Positions 16,358 through 27,451 are shown, numbered from the stretch's first letter. The stretch is DNA of 64,000 nt from Oricola thermophila (GCF_013358405.1 NZ_CP054836.1:2666001-2730000), one strand, 5' to 3'. Notes: generated from the letters alone by a model not told the origin. Numbers and translations: made by a program.

Positions 16358-16789
16358 TCAGAACGGGTTAACGGCCTCGGCGACGCGCTTCACGCCGACG
16401 ATGACGGCGCTGCCGACCTTCGCCGCGCCTTCCGCCGCGACGCCGACGGGTCTGGCCAACGTCTCCCGGCCGGGTACGTAACCGGCGATCGCGCCTGCTA
16501 TGCGCTCGACCATGTCGGGCGCCAGCTCGTCGGCGGGGATCTCCGGGGCCACCTCCACGGGCAGTTCCGGCGGCACCGGCCGGCCCGCGGTCTCCACCGC
16601 CGGCGCACAGATGGCAACGACGGCGGGATACTCGGCGTCATCGCTGGCCGCGAGGAAGGCGTCCGAGGCCACCCGGCATTCCGCGACACTCGCGAAACGC
16701 TGCTCGGAAGCGCGCAGGTAGTCGCACTGCGTCCCGCTGTCGTCGCAGCCGAGCAGGCTCAGGACAATGATCGCTTCGGCGCCGGTCAT
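16358..16789 (-). CDS. hypothetical protein with hydrophobic N-terminus
   Basis: A 143-residue protein beginning MTGAEAIIVLSLLGCDDSG, a short hydrophobic stretch followed by cysteines. The next 50 residues hold further cysteines (C22, C38, C61 approximately). A proline/glutamate-rich linker (PVPPELPVEVAPEIPADELAP, written here only in part: PVPPELPVEV) leads to a C-terminal amphipathic helix. It may be a secreted or membrane-anchored small protein. No family was recognised. It stands alone between the ketoacyl synthase and the SLC13 transporter. Confidence 0.65.
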   Translation of the reverse strand: MTGAEAIIVLSLLGCDDSGTQCDYLRASEQRFASVAECRVASDAFLAASDDAEYPAVVAICAPAVETAGRPVPPELPVEVAPEIPADELAPDMVERIAGAIAGYVPGRETLARPVGVAAEGAAKVGSAVIVGVKRVAEAVNPF

Positions 16790-16875
16790 GGCAGTCTCCT
16801 TTCGCGGCCGGACGCATTCCGGCCTTCACGCGCAGTCACGACAGCAATCGGGCGAAGTTGCGGCAGAGCCACCGA

Positions 16876-18651
16876 TCAGAGCGGCCAGACCAGCAGGATG
16901 ACGGGAATCGAGACGGCCAGAACGATCAGCTCGAGGAAAATGCCCATGCGCCAGTAATCCCCGAACGCATAGCCGCCCGGCCCCATGATGATGGTGTTGT
17001 TCTTGTGGCCGATGGGCGTGAGGAACGCGCAGGAGGCAGCCACGGCGACGCCGATCAGGAAGGGATCGGGATTGACGCCGAACGCCTCCGCGACCCCGAG
17101 GCCGATGGGCGCGGCGATCAGCGTGGTGGCGACGTTGTTGAGGAAGTCGGACAGCGTCATGGTGATGACCATCAGCACCAGAAGCACCACCCAGATCGGC
17201 GCGCCGTGCGTGTTGGCGACGACGGTCTCGGCAATCAGCCGCGTGCCGCCGGATTCCTCCAGCGCGAGGCCGAGCGGGATCAGCGAGCCGAGCAGGACAA
17301 TGACGCGCCAGTCCACCGCCTCGTATATCTCCGTGCCGCCGAGCAGTCCCATCAGGACATAGGCCACGACGCAGAGACCCAGCGCGATGTCGAGCGAAAC
17401 GAGGCCGAGCACCGACAGCATGATGGCGATGGCAAAGGCGGCGATGGCGGCGGTCGCCTTGCCGCGCTGGAGCAACTGCGTGCGGCCTTCCTCCAGCGGC
17501 AGCACGTTGAGCCAGGCGGCAACATCGGCGATACGGTCGCGGGGGCCGAGCAGCAGAAGCACGTCGCCCGGCCGGATCTTCAGGTTGCGCACGCGCTCGC
17601 GGAAGCGACGGCCGCTGCGCGACACGCCCAGCAGGGTGACGCCGTGACGGTATTGCAGCCGCAGGTCGCGGGCCGACCGCCCGGCAATGCGCGAATTGTC
17701 GGTGACGATGGCCTCGACCAGGGTCAGCGACGGGCCGGCAACGCCGCCGTCATGCTTCTCGGAACCGGAGAAATCAAGTTCCGCCGCTCCCATGAAGGTC
17801 TCGATCGACTTCGGATCGCCCTCCAGCACCAGGAAGTCGCCCCGGGCCAGCACCTCGTCGCGCGAGAAGCCGGGCAGGCGCTTGCCGCGCCGCACCAGCC
17901 CGACAATGGTGATGTCGTTGTCATTGGCCAGCGGATAGAGTTCCTGCACGGCCTTGCCGATGGACCTGGACTTCTCCTTCACCCGCGCCTCGGCGACGTA
18001 GAGACCGGCATCCTCCCCTCCGCGGACAGCCTTCGCCCGCTCGCGCTCCGGGATCAGCCGCCAGCCGAACAGGGCGACGAAGGCTATGCCCGCCACCGCA
18101 ACGGCAAGGCCCACAGGGGTGAAGTCGAACATGGAAAAGGGTTCGCCCAGCGCGCGGGCGCGGTACTGGGCGATGACGATGTTGGGCGGCGTGCCGATCA
18201 GGGTGATCATGCCGCCGAGAATGGTGGCAAAGGACAGCGGCATCAGCGTCAGGGAGGCGGCGCGCTTCGCCTTGGCGGCGGCCTCGAGATCGAGCGGCAT
18301 CAGCAGCGCCAGCGCGGCGACATTGTTGATGACCGCCGACAGCGCCGCGCCGACAAAGGACATCACCGCGATGTGGACGGGCATGGAGCGGTCCGGCGCG
18401 ATGACGACGCGGGCGATCAGCTCGACCGCGCCGGAATTGACCAGTCCGCGCGAGACGACCAGCACCAGCGCGATGATGACGACGGCGGGATGCCCGAAGC
18501 CCTCGAAGGCCGACGCGGCATCGACATGGCCGGCCATGACCGCGACGAGCAGCGCCGTGAAGGCCACCAGATCATAGCGAAAGCGCCCCCATACGAAGAA
18601 GGCAAAGACGACGCCGAACAGGGCGAAAAGGAAAAGCTGATCTCCGGTCAT
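16876..18651 (-). CDS. SLC13/DASS family permease with two RCK-C (TrkA-C) domains
   Basis: A 591-residue inner-membrane protein. An N-terminal group of about six membrane helices contains the SVINNVAALALLMP motif and the SFATILGGMITLIGTPPN motif (citrate/sulfate permease signature). Two cytosolic TrkA-C domains follow at about residues 205-375 (for example GDFLVLEGDP, GDVLLLLG). A second helical half repeats the signature as DFLNNVATTLIAAP and LTPIGHKNNTIIMGPGGY. It is predicted to take up a divalent anion such as a dicarboxylate or sulfate with sodium or protons. It is the last gene of an operon with SDR, cupin and ALDH genes, so it may import their substrate. ATG 18651 is chosen, 16 bp after the SDR stop. 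Confidence 0.88.
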   Translation of the reverse strand: MTGDQLFLFALFGVVFAFFVWGRFRYDLVAFTALLVAVMAGHVDAASAFEGFGHPAVVIIALVLVVSRGLVNSGAVELIARVVIAPDRSMPVHIAVMSFVGAALSAVINNVAALALLMPLDLEAAAKAKRAASLTLMPLSFATILGGMITLIGTPPNIVIAQYRARALGEPFSMFDFTPVGLAVAVAGIAFVALFGWRLIPERERAKAVRGGEDAGLYVAEARVKEKSRSIGKAVQELYPLANDNDITIVGLVRRGKRLPGFSRDEVLARGDFLVLEGDPKSIETFMGAAELDFSGSEKHDGGVAGPSLTLVEAIVTDNSRIAGRSARDLRLQYRHGVTLLGVSRSGRRFRERVRNLKIRPGDVLLLLGPRDRIADVAAWLNVLPLEEGRTQLLQRGKATAAIAAFAIAIMLSVLGLVSLDIALGLCVVAYVLMGLLGGTEIYEAVDWRVIVLLGSLIPLGLALEESGGTRLIAETVVANTHGAPIWVVLLVLMVITMTLSDFLNNVATTLIAAPIGLGVAEAFGVNPDPFLIGVAVAASCAFLTPIGHKNNTIIMGPGGYAFGDYWRMGIFLELIVLAVSIPVILLVWPL

Positions 18652-18667
18652 GGGCGGGCGATGGGTC

Positions 18668-19417
18668 TCAAATGCAGCGCCCCCCGTCAACCTCGAGCGC
18701 GACGCCGGTGATGAATTCGGCCTCGTCGGAGGCCAGCCACAGCGCGGCATTGGCGATGTCGAGCGGCGTCGACAGGCGGCCGAGCGGAACCGAGGCACGG
18801 AACTGCGCCCGCTTCTCCGGCGTGTCCTCGCCCATGAACCGCGCCAGCATTCCCGTCTCGCCGGCAACCGGGCACAGGCAGTTGACGCGGATGTTTCTCG
18901 GCGCCAGCTCGACGGCCATCGACTTCGTCGCGGTGATCGCCCATCCCTTCGAGGCATTGTACCAGGTCAGGCCCGGGCGCGGACGCAGGCCGGCGGTCGA
19001 CGCCGTGGTGATGATGGAACCGCCGCCCTGCCCGGCCATCGCCGGCACGACGGCGAGCGCGGCAAAGTAGATCGCCTTCATGTTGACGGCACAGATGCGG
19101 TCGAAGGTATCCTCGTCGACCTCCAGCATGTCGCCGTTGACATGGGTGTAGCCGGCATTGTTGACCATGATGTCGATGCGGCCGAAGCGCGAAAGCGCGG
19201 CTTGCGCCATTGCCTCGACATCGGCCTTGCGCGACACGTCGACGGCAAGCGGCACCGCGCCTTCACCGATTTCGGCGGCGACCTTCTCCGCGCCCTGCCC
19301 GTCCAGATCCGCGACGACGACATTGGCGCCCTCCTCCGCGAAGCGGCGCACCATGCCCTCGCCGAAGCCCGACGCGGCGCCGGTCACGATCGCCGTCTTT
19401 CCTGCCAGTCTCGCCAA
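18668..19417 (-). CDS. SDR family oxidoreductase
   Basis: A 249-residue classical short-chain dehydrogenase. NAD(P) motif TGAASGFGEG at about residues 10-19; D36-D38 in VVADLDG suggests NAD preference; NNAG near 88; catalytic Tyr-Lys in WYNASKG near 152-156, with an upstream serine (TTASTAG) in the catalytic position. Starts at TTG 19417: a GGGAGGA ribosome site is 6-7 bases upstream and the protein then begins MARLAGKTAIVTG as in relatives. Member of the ALDH-cupin-SDR-SLC13 operon (25 bp after the cupin gene). Confidence 0.88.
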   Translation of the reverse strand: MARLAGKTAIVTGAASGFGEGMVRRFAEEGANVVVADLDGQGAEKVAAEIGEGAVPLAVDVSRKADVEAMAQAALSRFGRIDIMVNNAGYTHVNGDMLEVDEDTFDRICAVNMKAIYFAALAVVPAMAGQGGGSIITTASTAGLRPRPGLTWYNASKGWAITATKSMAVELAPRNIRVNCLCPVAGETGMLARFMGEDTPEKRAQFRASVPLGRLSTPLDIANAALWLASDEAEFITGVALEVDGGRCI

Positions 19418-19442
19418 TTCATTCCTCCCTCGTTGCGAACGC

Positions 19443-19931
19443 CTATTTCTTCGCGCCGGCCACCGGCTCGGCAACGTTGGCGATATCGACAAGGTTCCAC
19501 TTCATCCCGACATTCCTGAAGAGGCGCTTGCCCAGGCGCGGATATTCGCCGACATCATGGGCCAGACGCTGGCCGACCACGATGCAACGCAACAACTCCG
19601 TGCCCGTGTTGGTGATCGAGTGGGCGAGACCGCCCTTGCGATAGCCGATGAAATCGCCGGCCTTCACGGGAAAGCTCTCCTCGCCGATATGGGCGGTCGC
19701 CTCGCCGGACAGGACGTAGACGCATTCATCCTCGTGGTAATGGAGATGGTGCTCGGTGGTGTCGCGGCCCGGCTCGACCTCGATGATGTGGAAACCGAGG
19801 CCGGTCAGCCCGGTTTCGTCGCCCAGCGACTTGTTGACGCGCTCGGCGTTCGGATTGAGGAAGTGGGTTTTCCTCAGCCCGGGCATCGCCGCGATCTCCT
19901 CCGCCGTCAGCAGGTACTTGTCATCCGGCAT
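19443..19931 (-). CDS. cupin domain protein
   Basis: A 162-residue single-domain cupin. The first cupin motif supplies metal ligands in HHLHYHEDECVYVLSG (H82, H84/H86 and E region). The second is GLAHSITNTGTELLRCIVVG. It likely binds a divalent metal and acts as a small isomerase, dioxygenase or sugar/acid-binding enzyme. Lies between the ALDH and SDR genes of the same operon (gaps 36 and 25 bp). The exact reaction is unknown. Confidence 0.82.
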   Translation of the reverse strand: MPDDKYLLTAEEIAAMPGLRKTHFLNPNAERVNKSLGDETGLTGLGFHIIEVEPGRDTTEHHLHYHEDECVYVLSGEATAHIGEESFPVKAGDFIGYRKGGLAHSITNTGTELLRCIVVGQRLAHDVGEYPRLGKRLFRNVGMKWNLVDIANVAEPVAGAKK

Positions 19932-19967
19932 GGATACCTCCTTCTCGTTTGCCAGCGGCCGAACCGG

Positions 19968-21455
19968 TCAGCCATGGTTGAACACGATCGTCCGGGTGGC
20001 GGACATGTCGATCAGCGCCTCGAAGCCCTTCTCGCGGCCGTGGCCGGATTTGCCGAAGCCGCCGAAGGGCAATTCCACGCCGCCGCCCGCACCATAGCCG
20101 TTGACATAGACCTGGCCGGCGCGAATGCGCCTGGCGACGCGGTGCTGACGGCCGCCGTCGCGCGTCCACACGCCGGCGACGAGGCCGTATTCGGTGCCGT
20201 TGGCGAGGCGGACAGCCTCCTCCTCGCCGTCGAACGGGAAAGCGGCAAGCACGGGGCCGAATACCTCCTCGCGCGCGATGACCGCCTGCGGATCGACCGG
20301 GCCGAACAGGACCGGCGCCTGGTAATGGCCGCCGGAGGGCGCGTCGGCGGCAACCGCGCCGCGCGCCAGGACGGGAATGCCGGCGGCCTCGGCCCCGGCA
20401 ATCATGGAGGCAACGCGCCCCGCCTGCCGGGCATTGATCAGCGGACCGAGATCGCCGTCGGCGTAATGCGGCTCGGCCAGCAGCGCGGAGAATCGTTTCG
20501 CCAGCGCCGAAACGAAGTCGTCATAGACCGGCTTCTCGACCAGCACGCGGCTGCCCGCCGAGCATGTCTGGCCGCCGTTCTGGATGATGGCGTTGACGAC
20601 CACGGGCAGCGCGGCGTCGAGATCGGCATCGGCGAAGACGACCTGCGGCGACTTGCCGCCAAGCTCCATGGTCACGCCGCGATTGTTCTTCGCGGCCGCC
20701 GCCTGGATCGCGGTGCCGGTGGCCGGCGAGCCCGTGAAGGTGACGTAGTCGATGCCCGGGTGGGCCGACAGCGCCGCGCCGGCCTCCGCGCCGTAGCCGG
20801 TCACGACGTTGAGGACGCCGGGCGGGATGCCCGCCTCCAGCGCCAGTTCGGCGACGCGCAGGGCGGTCAGCGATGCGTCCTCGGCCGGCTTGACGACAAG
20901 GGTGTTGCCCATGGCCAGCGCCGCGCCGGCGACGCGGGCGAGGATCTGCAGCGGATAGTTCCACGGGATGATGCCGGCGACGACGCCATGCGGCTCGCGC
21001 GTCGTGAAGACCGTGTAGCCATCGAGAAAGGGTATCTGGTCGCCATGCACCTTGTCGGCCGCGCCGCCGTAATACTCGAAATAGCGGATCGCAGCGGCAA
21101 CATCGGCGACGCCCTGGCGGGCCGGCTTGCCGGTGTCGCGCGATTCCAGCGCGGCGAGTTCGTCGCGGTGCCGGTCAACCAGTTCTCCGAGACGGGTCAG
21201 CGAACGGCCGCGCTCCGTCGCCGTCATGCGCGCCCAGGGCCTGTTCTCGAAGGCGGTGCGCGCGGCGGCCACGGCGGCATCGACATCGACCGCCGCCGAG
21301 CGCGGGATCGAGGCGAAGACCGCACCGTCGGAGGGACAGACGACGTCTATGCGCTCGCCGGACGCCGCGTCGACCCGGTTGCCCGCGACAAGGTTGGCGC
21401 CGCGCGTTCCCTCGCCCGCCTCGCGCAACAGTTTCGTGTCCGGCGTCTTGAGCAT
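19968..21455 (-). CDS. aldehyde dehydrogenase family protein
   Basis: A 495-residue NAD(P)-dependent ALDH. Visible motifs: IIPWNYPLQILARV (cofactor cleft), FTGSPATG, the general base Glu in MELGGKSPQVVF, the nucleophile Cys in NGGQTCSAGSR and the C-terminal LPFGGFGKSGHGREKG. Betaine-aldehyde or gamma-aminobutyraldehyde type enzymes are the closest general match. ATG 21455 follows a GGGAGGA ribosome site; the frame extends 19 codons further but without a good start. First gene of the four-gene operon transcribed leftward, divergent from zwf. Confidence 0.9.
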   Translation of the reverse strand: MLKTPDTKLLREAGEGTRGANLVAGNRVDAASGERIDVVCPSDGAVFASIPRSAAVDVDAAVAAARTAFENRPWARMTATERGRSLTRLGELVDRHRDELAALESRDTGKPARQGVADVAAAIRYFEYYGGAADKVHGDQIPFLDGYTVFTTREPHGVVAGIIPWNYPLQILARVAGAALAMGNTLVVKPAEDASLTALRVAELALEAGIPPGVLNVVTGYGAEAGAALSAHPGIDYVTFTGSPATGTAIQAAAAKNNRGVTMELGGKSPQVVFADADLDAALPVVVNAIIQNGGQTCSAGSRVLVEKPVYDDFVSALAKRFSALLAEPHYADGDLGPLINARQAGRVASMIAGAEAAGIPVLARGAVAADAPSGGHYQAPVLFGPVDPQAVIAREEVFGPVLAAFPFDGEEEAVRLANGTEYGLVAGVWTRDGGRQHRVARRIRAGQVYVNGYGAGGGVELPFGGFGKSGHGREKGFEALIDMSATRTIVFNHG

Positions 21456-21590
21456 GTCGTCATCCTCCCGCAAGCTGTCGCAGGCTAGCACAGCAGGTGC
21501 CCGCCGCCACAAAAATCCGGAAGGGTTCTGGATTTATTAAATCGATTAGAATATTGTCCGGCCAAACCCCAGCGACAGACAGGAATTCCC

Positions 21591-23060
21591 ATGTCCGCAC
21601 AGATCATTCCCGTTGATCCGTTCGACTACATCGTCTTCGGAGGTACCGGGGACCTCGCCGAGCGCAAGCTGCTGCCGGCGCTCTATCACCGCCAGGTCGA
21701 CGGCCAGATCGTCGAGCCGACCTGCATCTACGGTGTTTCCCGCGCGGAGATGAGCGACGAGGAATATCGCAACTTCGCCCACGACGCGCTGAAGCGTTTC
21801 GTCAAGGAAGGGCTGGACGAGGATGCCGTTGCCTCCTTCCTGGCCAAGCTGCGCTACGTGGCCATCGACGCGAAGTCCGACAAGGGCTGGGACGAGCTGA
21901 AGGCCAAGCTGGGCGACGACCCGAACCGGAAGCGCGCATACTACCTCGCCGTCGGGCCGGCGCTGTTCGGCGACATCGCAAACAGGCTGCGCGCGCACGG
22001 ACTGATCACGCCGGAAACGCGCATCGTCGTCGAGAAGCCGATCGGCCGGGACCTCGAATCCGCGCGGCAGCTCAACGACACGCTGGGCGAGGTGTTCCGC
22101 GAGGACCAGATCTTCCGCATCGACCACTATCTCGGCAAGGAGACCGTGCAGAACCTGATGGCGCTGCGGTTTGCCAACGCGCTCTACGAGCCGCTGTGGA
22201 ACTCGGCCCATATCGACCACGTGCAGATCACGGTGGCGGAATCGGTCGGGCTGGAAGGCCGCGCCGGTTATTATGACAAGGCCGGCGCGCTGCGCGACAT
22301 GGTGCAGAACCACCTGCTGCAGCTGCTCTGCCTCGTCGCCATGGAAGCGCCATCCAGCATGGACGCCGACGCGGTGCGCGACGAGAAGCTGAAGGTGCTG
22401 CGCGCGCTGGAGCCGATCGACGACAGCAATGTCGAGCGCATGACGGTGCGCGGCCAGTACGCCTCCGGCGCCTCGGGCGGCGGGCCGGTGAAGGGCTACC
22501 TGGAGGAACTCGAGGGCGGCCAGAGCAACACCGAGACCTTCGTCGCCATCAAGGCCAACATCGCCAACTGGCGATGGGCCGGCGTGCCCTTCTACCTGCG
22601 CACGGGCAAGCGGCTGGCCAAGCGCGTCTCCGAGATCGTCGTCTCCTTCAAGCCGGTGCCGCATTCCATCTTCGGCGCGCCCGCCGGGCGGCTGATCGCC
22701 AACCAGCTGGTGATGCGACTGCAGCCCGACGAGGGCGTCAGGCAGTGGATCATGATCAAGGACCCCGGCCCCGGCGGGATGCGGCTGCGGCACGTGCCGC
22801 TGGACATGAGCTTCGCCGAGGCATTCGGCGTGCGCAACCCGGACGCCTACGAGCGGCTGATCCTCGACGTGATCCGCGGCAACCAGACGCTGTTCATGCG
22901 CCGCGACGAGGTGGAGGCCGCGTGGACCTGGATCGACCCGATCCTGAAGGCCTGGGAAGCAACCGCCCAGCCGGTGCAGCACTACACAGCCGGCACATGG
23001 GGACCGTCCGCGTCCATCGCGCTGATCGAGCGCGACGGGCGGACATGGCACGAGGGATGA
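21591..23060 (+). CDS. zwf: glucose-6-phosphate 1-dehydrogenase
   Basis: A 489-residue enzyme oxidising glucose 6-phosphate to 6-phosphogluconolactone with NADP. N-terminal nucleotide motif FGGTGDLAERKLLPALY (residues about 16-32), substrate-binding active site RIDHYLGKETVQN near 180, and EKPIG near 147. The length is normal. First gene of the zwf-pgl-edd operon; pgl starts 4 bp after its stop. The 135-bp divergent region upstream (21456-21590) is AT-rich close to the gene and must hold the promoter. No HexR-like operator could be confirmed by eye. Confidence 0.97.
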   Translation: MSAQIIPVDPFDYIVFGGTGDLAERKLLPALYHRQVDGQIVEPTCIYGVSRAEMSDEEYRNFAHDALKRFVKEGLDEDAVASFLAKLRYVAIDAKSDKGWDELKAKLGDDPNRKRAYYLAVGPALFGDIANRLRAHGLITPETRIVVEKPIGRDLESARQLNDTLGEVFREDQIFRIDHYLGKETVQNLMALRFANALYEPLWNSAHIDHVQITVAESVGLEGRAGYYDKAGALRDMVQNHLLQLLCLVAMEAPSSMDADAVRDEKLKVLRALEPIDDSNVERMTVRGQYASGASGGGPVKGYLEELEGGQSNTETFVAIKANIANWRWAGVPFYLRTGKRLAKRVSEIVVSFKPVPHSIFGAPAGRLIANQLVMRLQPDEGVRQWIMIKDPGPGGMRLRHVPLDMSFAEAFGVRNPDAYERLILDVIRGNQTLFMRRDEVEAAWTWIDPILKAWEATAQPVQHYTAGTWGPSASIALIERDGRTWHEG

Positions 23061-23064
23061 CGGC

Positions 23065-23778
23065 ATGACCGAAACCGGCAGCGGCGTCCGGCGCCACGAC
23101 TATTCCGACCGCGAGGCGCTCGCCATCGCACTGGCCGCCGGCATCGCCGCGCAACTGGCCGGGGCGATCGCCGAACGCGGCGAGGCGGCGCTGGCCGTTT
23201 CCGGCGGCTCGACGCCGAAGACGCTGTTCAAGGTGCTGTCGGAGACCGAGATCGCCTGGGACCGGGTCACGGTGATCCTGGTCGACGAGCGCATATGTCC
23301 GCCGGACTCGGAGCGGGCCAACCAGCGGCTGGTGCGCGAAAGGCTGCTCACCGGGCACGCGGCGAAGGCGCATTTCACGGCCTTCGAGACCGGGCTCGCC
23401 ACGCCCGACGAGAACGCGCGGCGCAGCGCCGAACTGTTCGCCACCGTGGCCTGGCCGCTGGACGTCGCGGTGCTGGGCATGGGCACGGACGGGCACACGG
23501 CCTCGTTCTTTCCCGGCGGCGACATGCTCGATCGGGCGCTCGACCCCGATAGCGGCGAGCGGGTGGTGCCGATGCGCGCCGATGGCGCGGGCGAGCCGCG
23601 GCTGACGCTGACGCTTCCCGTCCTGCTGGACGCCAGGTTCCTCGCGCTCCATATCGAGGGAGAGGAAAAGCGCGCCGTGTTCGAGACGGCGCTTGGCGGC
23701 AACGATGTCCGCGCCATGCCGGTCCGCGCCGTGCTGCAGCAGGAAAAGACGCCGATCCACGTATTCTGGGCGCCGTAG
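23065..23778 (+). CDS. pgl: 6-phosphogluconolactonase
   Basis: A 237-residue hydrolase converting 6-phosphogluconolactone to 6-phosphogluconate. Family motifs: LAVSGGSTPKTLFKVL near residue 44, VDERICPPDSERANQRLVRE near 73 and the LGMGTDGHTASFFPG active-site block near 138. Starts 4 bp after zwf and precedes edd by 30 bp; the three encode consecutive pathway steps. Confidence 0.95.
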   Translation: MTETGSGVRRHDYSDREALAIALAAGIAAQLAGAIAERGEAALAVSGGSTPKTLFKVLSETEIAWDRVTVILVDERICPPDSERANQRLVRERLLTGHAAKAHFTAFETGLATPDENARRSAELFATVAWPLDVAVLGMGTDGHTASFFPGGDMLDRALDPDSGERVVPMRADGAGEPRLTLTLPVLLDARFLALHIEGEEKRAVFETALGGNDVRAMPVRAVLQQEKTPIHVFWAP

Positions 23779-23808
23779 CGCCCGCCAGACTTGCCAGGAG
23801 CCAGAACG

Positions 23809-25625
<1,817 letters not shown>

Positions 25626-25626
<1 letters not shown>

Positions 25627-26024
25627 TGGCCCCGAAGGCGCTGCGCAAGCAATATCACTTTCGCCCGTCGCCCGGCGGCGGGTTCTACGCCTGGGACGTC
25701 TCGCGCCTGATCGAGCTGGCGTCGGACCTGCCGGTGACGCCCGTGCCGTTGTCGGAGATCGCGGAACTGCACGAAAACTGGTGGTTCCAGACCGACGACG
25801 CAGTGCCGACGCCGGCGGCAATGCTCAGGCATTTCGCGCTGATGCACGATACCGATTTGCGCCATCCGATCCTGCTCTGCGCACAGGGCCGGGTCATGGA
25901 CGGAATGCATCGGATCATGAAGGCCGCATGGGAGGGCCGCGCCATGCTCGGGGCAAAACGCTTCGAGGAGACACCGCCGCCGGACCATGCGAATGTCATG
26001 CCGGACGATCTCGATTACGATTGA
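25626..26024 (+). CDS. ParB/sulfiredoxin-fold small protein
   Basis: A 132-residue protein whose ATG overlaps the edd stop by one base (TGATG). The middle, [21 protein letters not shown], resembles the ParB N-terminal nuclease-like fold, where a G-x-MDG-xHR motif binds nucleotide or phosphate. The N-terminus is basic ([19 protein letters not shown]). There is no helix-turn-helix, so it is not a partition protein. Translational coupling to edd suggests a metabolic or regulatory link, but the function is unknown. Confidence 0.75.
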
Positions 26025-26038
26025 GGGAGCAACCAGCG

Positions 26039-26272
26039 ATGACACTCACCCGCCCCACCCAGCCCATGCCGGGCTTCGTGGCCGAGGCGCTGGACGAGTC
26101 CGGCCTGCGCGCCGCCTACGAGGCGCGCCCTGACTACCAGCGCAACGACTATCTCCGCTGGATCAACCAGGCGAAGCGGGAGGCAACCCGGCAGAAGCGG
26201 CTCGCACAGATGCTGGACGAGCTGCGCTCCGGCGACACCTACATGAACATGCCCTGGAGAAAGCGCGGCTGA
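26039..26272 (+). CDS. YdeI/OmpD-associated-type small protein
   Basis: A 77-residue protein, ATG 26039 with a GAGGGAGC ribosome site. Its sequence ([20 protein letters not shown], then [19 protein letters not shown]) matches the C-terminal helical part of YdeI/OmpD-associated proteins, where xRxDYxxWIxxAKRxETRxKR is diagnostic. At 77 aa it is only that C-terminal module rather than a full-length protein (about 190 aa). Last gene of the zwf-pgl-edd transcription unit, 14 bp after the ParB-like gene. Confidence 0.72.
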   Translation: MTLTRPTQPMPGFVAEALDESGLRAAYEARPDYQRNDYLRWINQAKREATRQKRLAQMLDELRSGDTYMNMPWRKRG

Positions 26273-26376
26273 CGGCCCGAAAGGCGATGGCACGCGGCCG
26301 GCGAAATGGCCGCCCTGTCACCTTTCGGCGTAACACGGCAGAGGCATGTCGGCGCTGCCGATCCGGTTCGGCAGGC

Positions 26377-27003
26377 TTACGGCGTGACCGGGTTGCGGGC
26401 ATCGAGGAGGATGCGCCCGCCGATGGCGACGAAGCAGGCCCCGGCGAATTTCTCGATGCGATGGCGGGCGTCGCGCATGCGGCGCATCACCGGGCCGGAC
26501 GCCATGAACAGGCTGACCAGCGTGTACCAGGACAGCGAGGAGGCGACGACGATGGCGACCATCAGCGCCATCAGCCAGCCCGGCGTTTCGGCGGTGACGG
26601 CGGTGGCAAAGACGCTTGCGAAAAGCACGATCGCCTTGGGATTGGTCAGGGTGACGAGGAAGCCGAAAACCAGCGGGTTGCCCTTCCGGCGGGTGGCGTC
26701 GACCTCCAGATCCTCCGGCGTCGCCCGCCACAGGCGGATGCCCAGCCATACCAGGTAGCAGCCGCCAAGCACGCGCACCGTCCAGACAAGCCACTGGTAT
26801 TCGGTGAGGATCGCCGACAGGCCGACGAGGCTGAGCGACGCGTAGATGCCGAGACAGGCCGACACGCCCGTCGCGGTCAGGATTCCGGCAACCGCGCCGC
26901 GCGTCATCGAGGAGCGGACGACGGCGACGAAATCGGGCCCCGGCAGGATCAGGGCCGGGATGAAGATCGCGAATACGGCGACAAGAACGGCTGCGTTTCC
27001 CAT
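26377..27003 (-). CDS. LysE family amino acid exporter
   Basis: A 208-residue inner-membrane protein with six hydrophobic segments. The N-terminal PGPDFVAVVRSSMTRGAVAGI is the family hallmark, and TLTNPKAIVLFASVF marks the fourth segment. It exports amino acids or homoserine-lactone-like compounds; the substrate is not predictable. ATG 27003 is chosen because relatives begin at the first membrane helix; the frame is open upstream. Located 22 bp downstream of the MerR gene on the same strand, so it may share that transcript. Confidence 0.87.
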   Translation of the reverse strand: MGNAAVLVAVFAIFIPALILPGPDFVAVVRSSMTRGAVAGILTATGVSACLGIYASLSLVGLSAILTEYQWLVWTVRVLGGCYLVWLGIRLWRATPEDLEVDATRRKGNPLVFGFLVTLTNPKAIVLFASVFATAVTAETPGWLMALMVAIVVASSLSWYTLVSLFMASGPVMRRMRDARHRIEKFAGACFVAIGGRILLDARNPVTP

Positions 27004-27025
27004 CTTGAGCTCCGGTCGGTCGAGG

Positions 27026-27439
27026 TCAGTGTTCGGTCTCGCACAGGGCGTGGTCGGAAAGGACATGCAGGATGTTGCATTCGCCGACGCACTCCGCGTC
27101 ACAGGACGCCTCGATGCGGGTCAGTTCCCTTTCCAGCCGTTCCAGCCGGGCGATGCGCGCGCGGATGTCGGCAAGATGCGCGGTGGCGATCGCATGAGCA
27201 TCGGCGCAGGGCATTTCCGGGTTCTCGTTCAGGCGCAGCAGCTCGCGGATCGCGTCGAGCGAAAGGCCGAGATCGCGGGCGTGACGGATGAAGGTGAGCC
27301 GGTCGAGTTCCCTGCGCGTGTAGCGGCGCTGGTTGCCTGCCGAACGCTCCGGCGCGGCGATCAGCCCCATCTGCTCGTAATAGCGGATTGTCGGAACCTT
27401 GACGCCGGACCGGCGCGACATTTCGCCGATGGACAGCAT
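27026..27439 (-). CDS. MerR family metal-responsive regulator (ZntR/CadR-like)
   Basis: A 137-residue protein: N-terminal MerR helix-turn-helix (IGEMSRRSGVKVPTIRYYEQ), a long dimerisation helix (about 75-112), then a cysteine-rich metal loop. C78, C113, C117, C121 and C133, with H125, H130 and H137, are available as ligands; C78/C113 correspond to the positions used by ZntR and CadR. It therefore probably senses a soft divalent metal (Zn, Cd or Pb). Divergent from the CDF transporter gene, whose promoter has the distorted 19-bp spacing that MerR activators need. Confidence 0.88.
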   Translation of the reverse strand: MLSIGEMSRRSGVKVPTIRYYEQMGLIAAPERSAGNQRRYTRRELDRLTFIRHARDLGLSLDAIRELLRLNENPEMPCADAHAIATAHLADIRARIARLERLERELTRIEASCDAECVGECNILHVLSDHALCETEH

Positions 27440-27451
27440 GGAAAATTTCCC

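Noticed and set aside
16858..18711. Open frame of about 617 codons on the plus strand opposite the SLC13 permease
   Set aside because: Highly charged, repetitive DHQ-rich translation typical of the antisense of a membrane protein gene.
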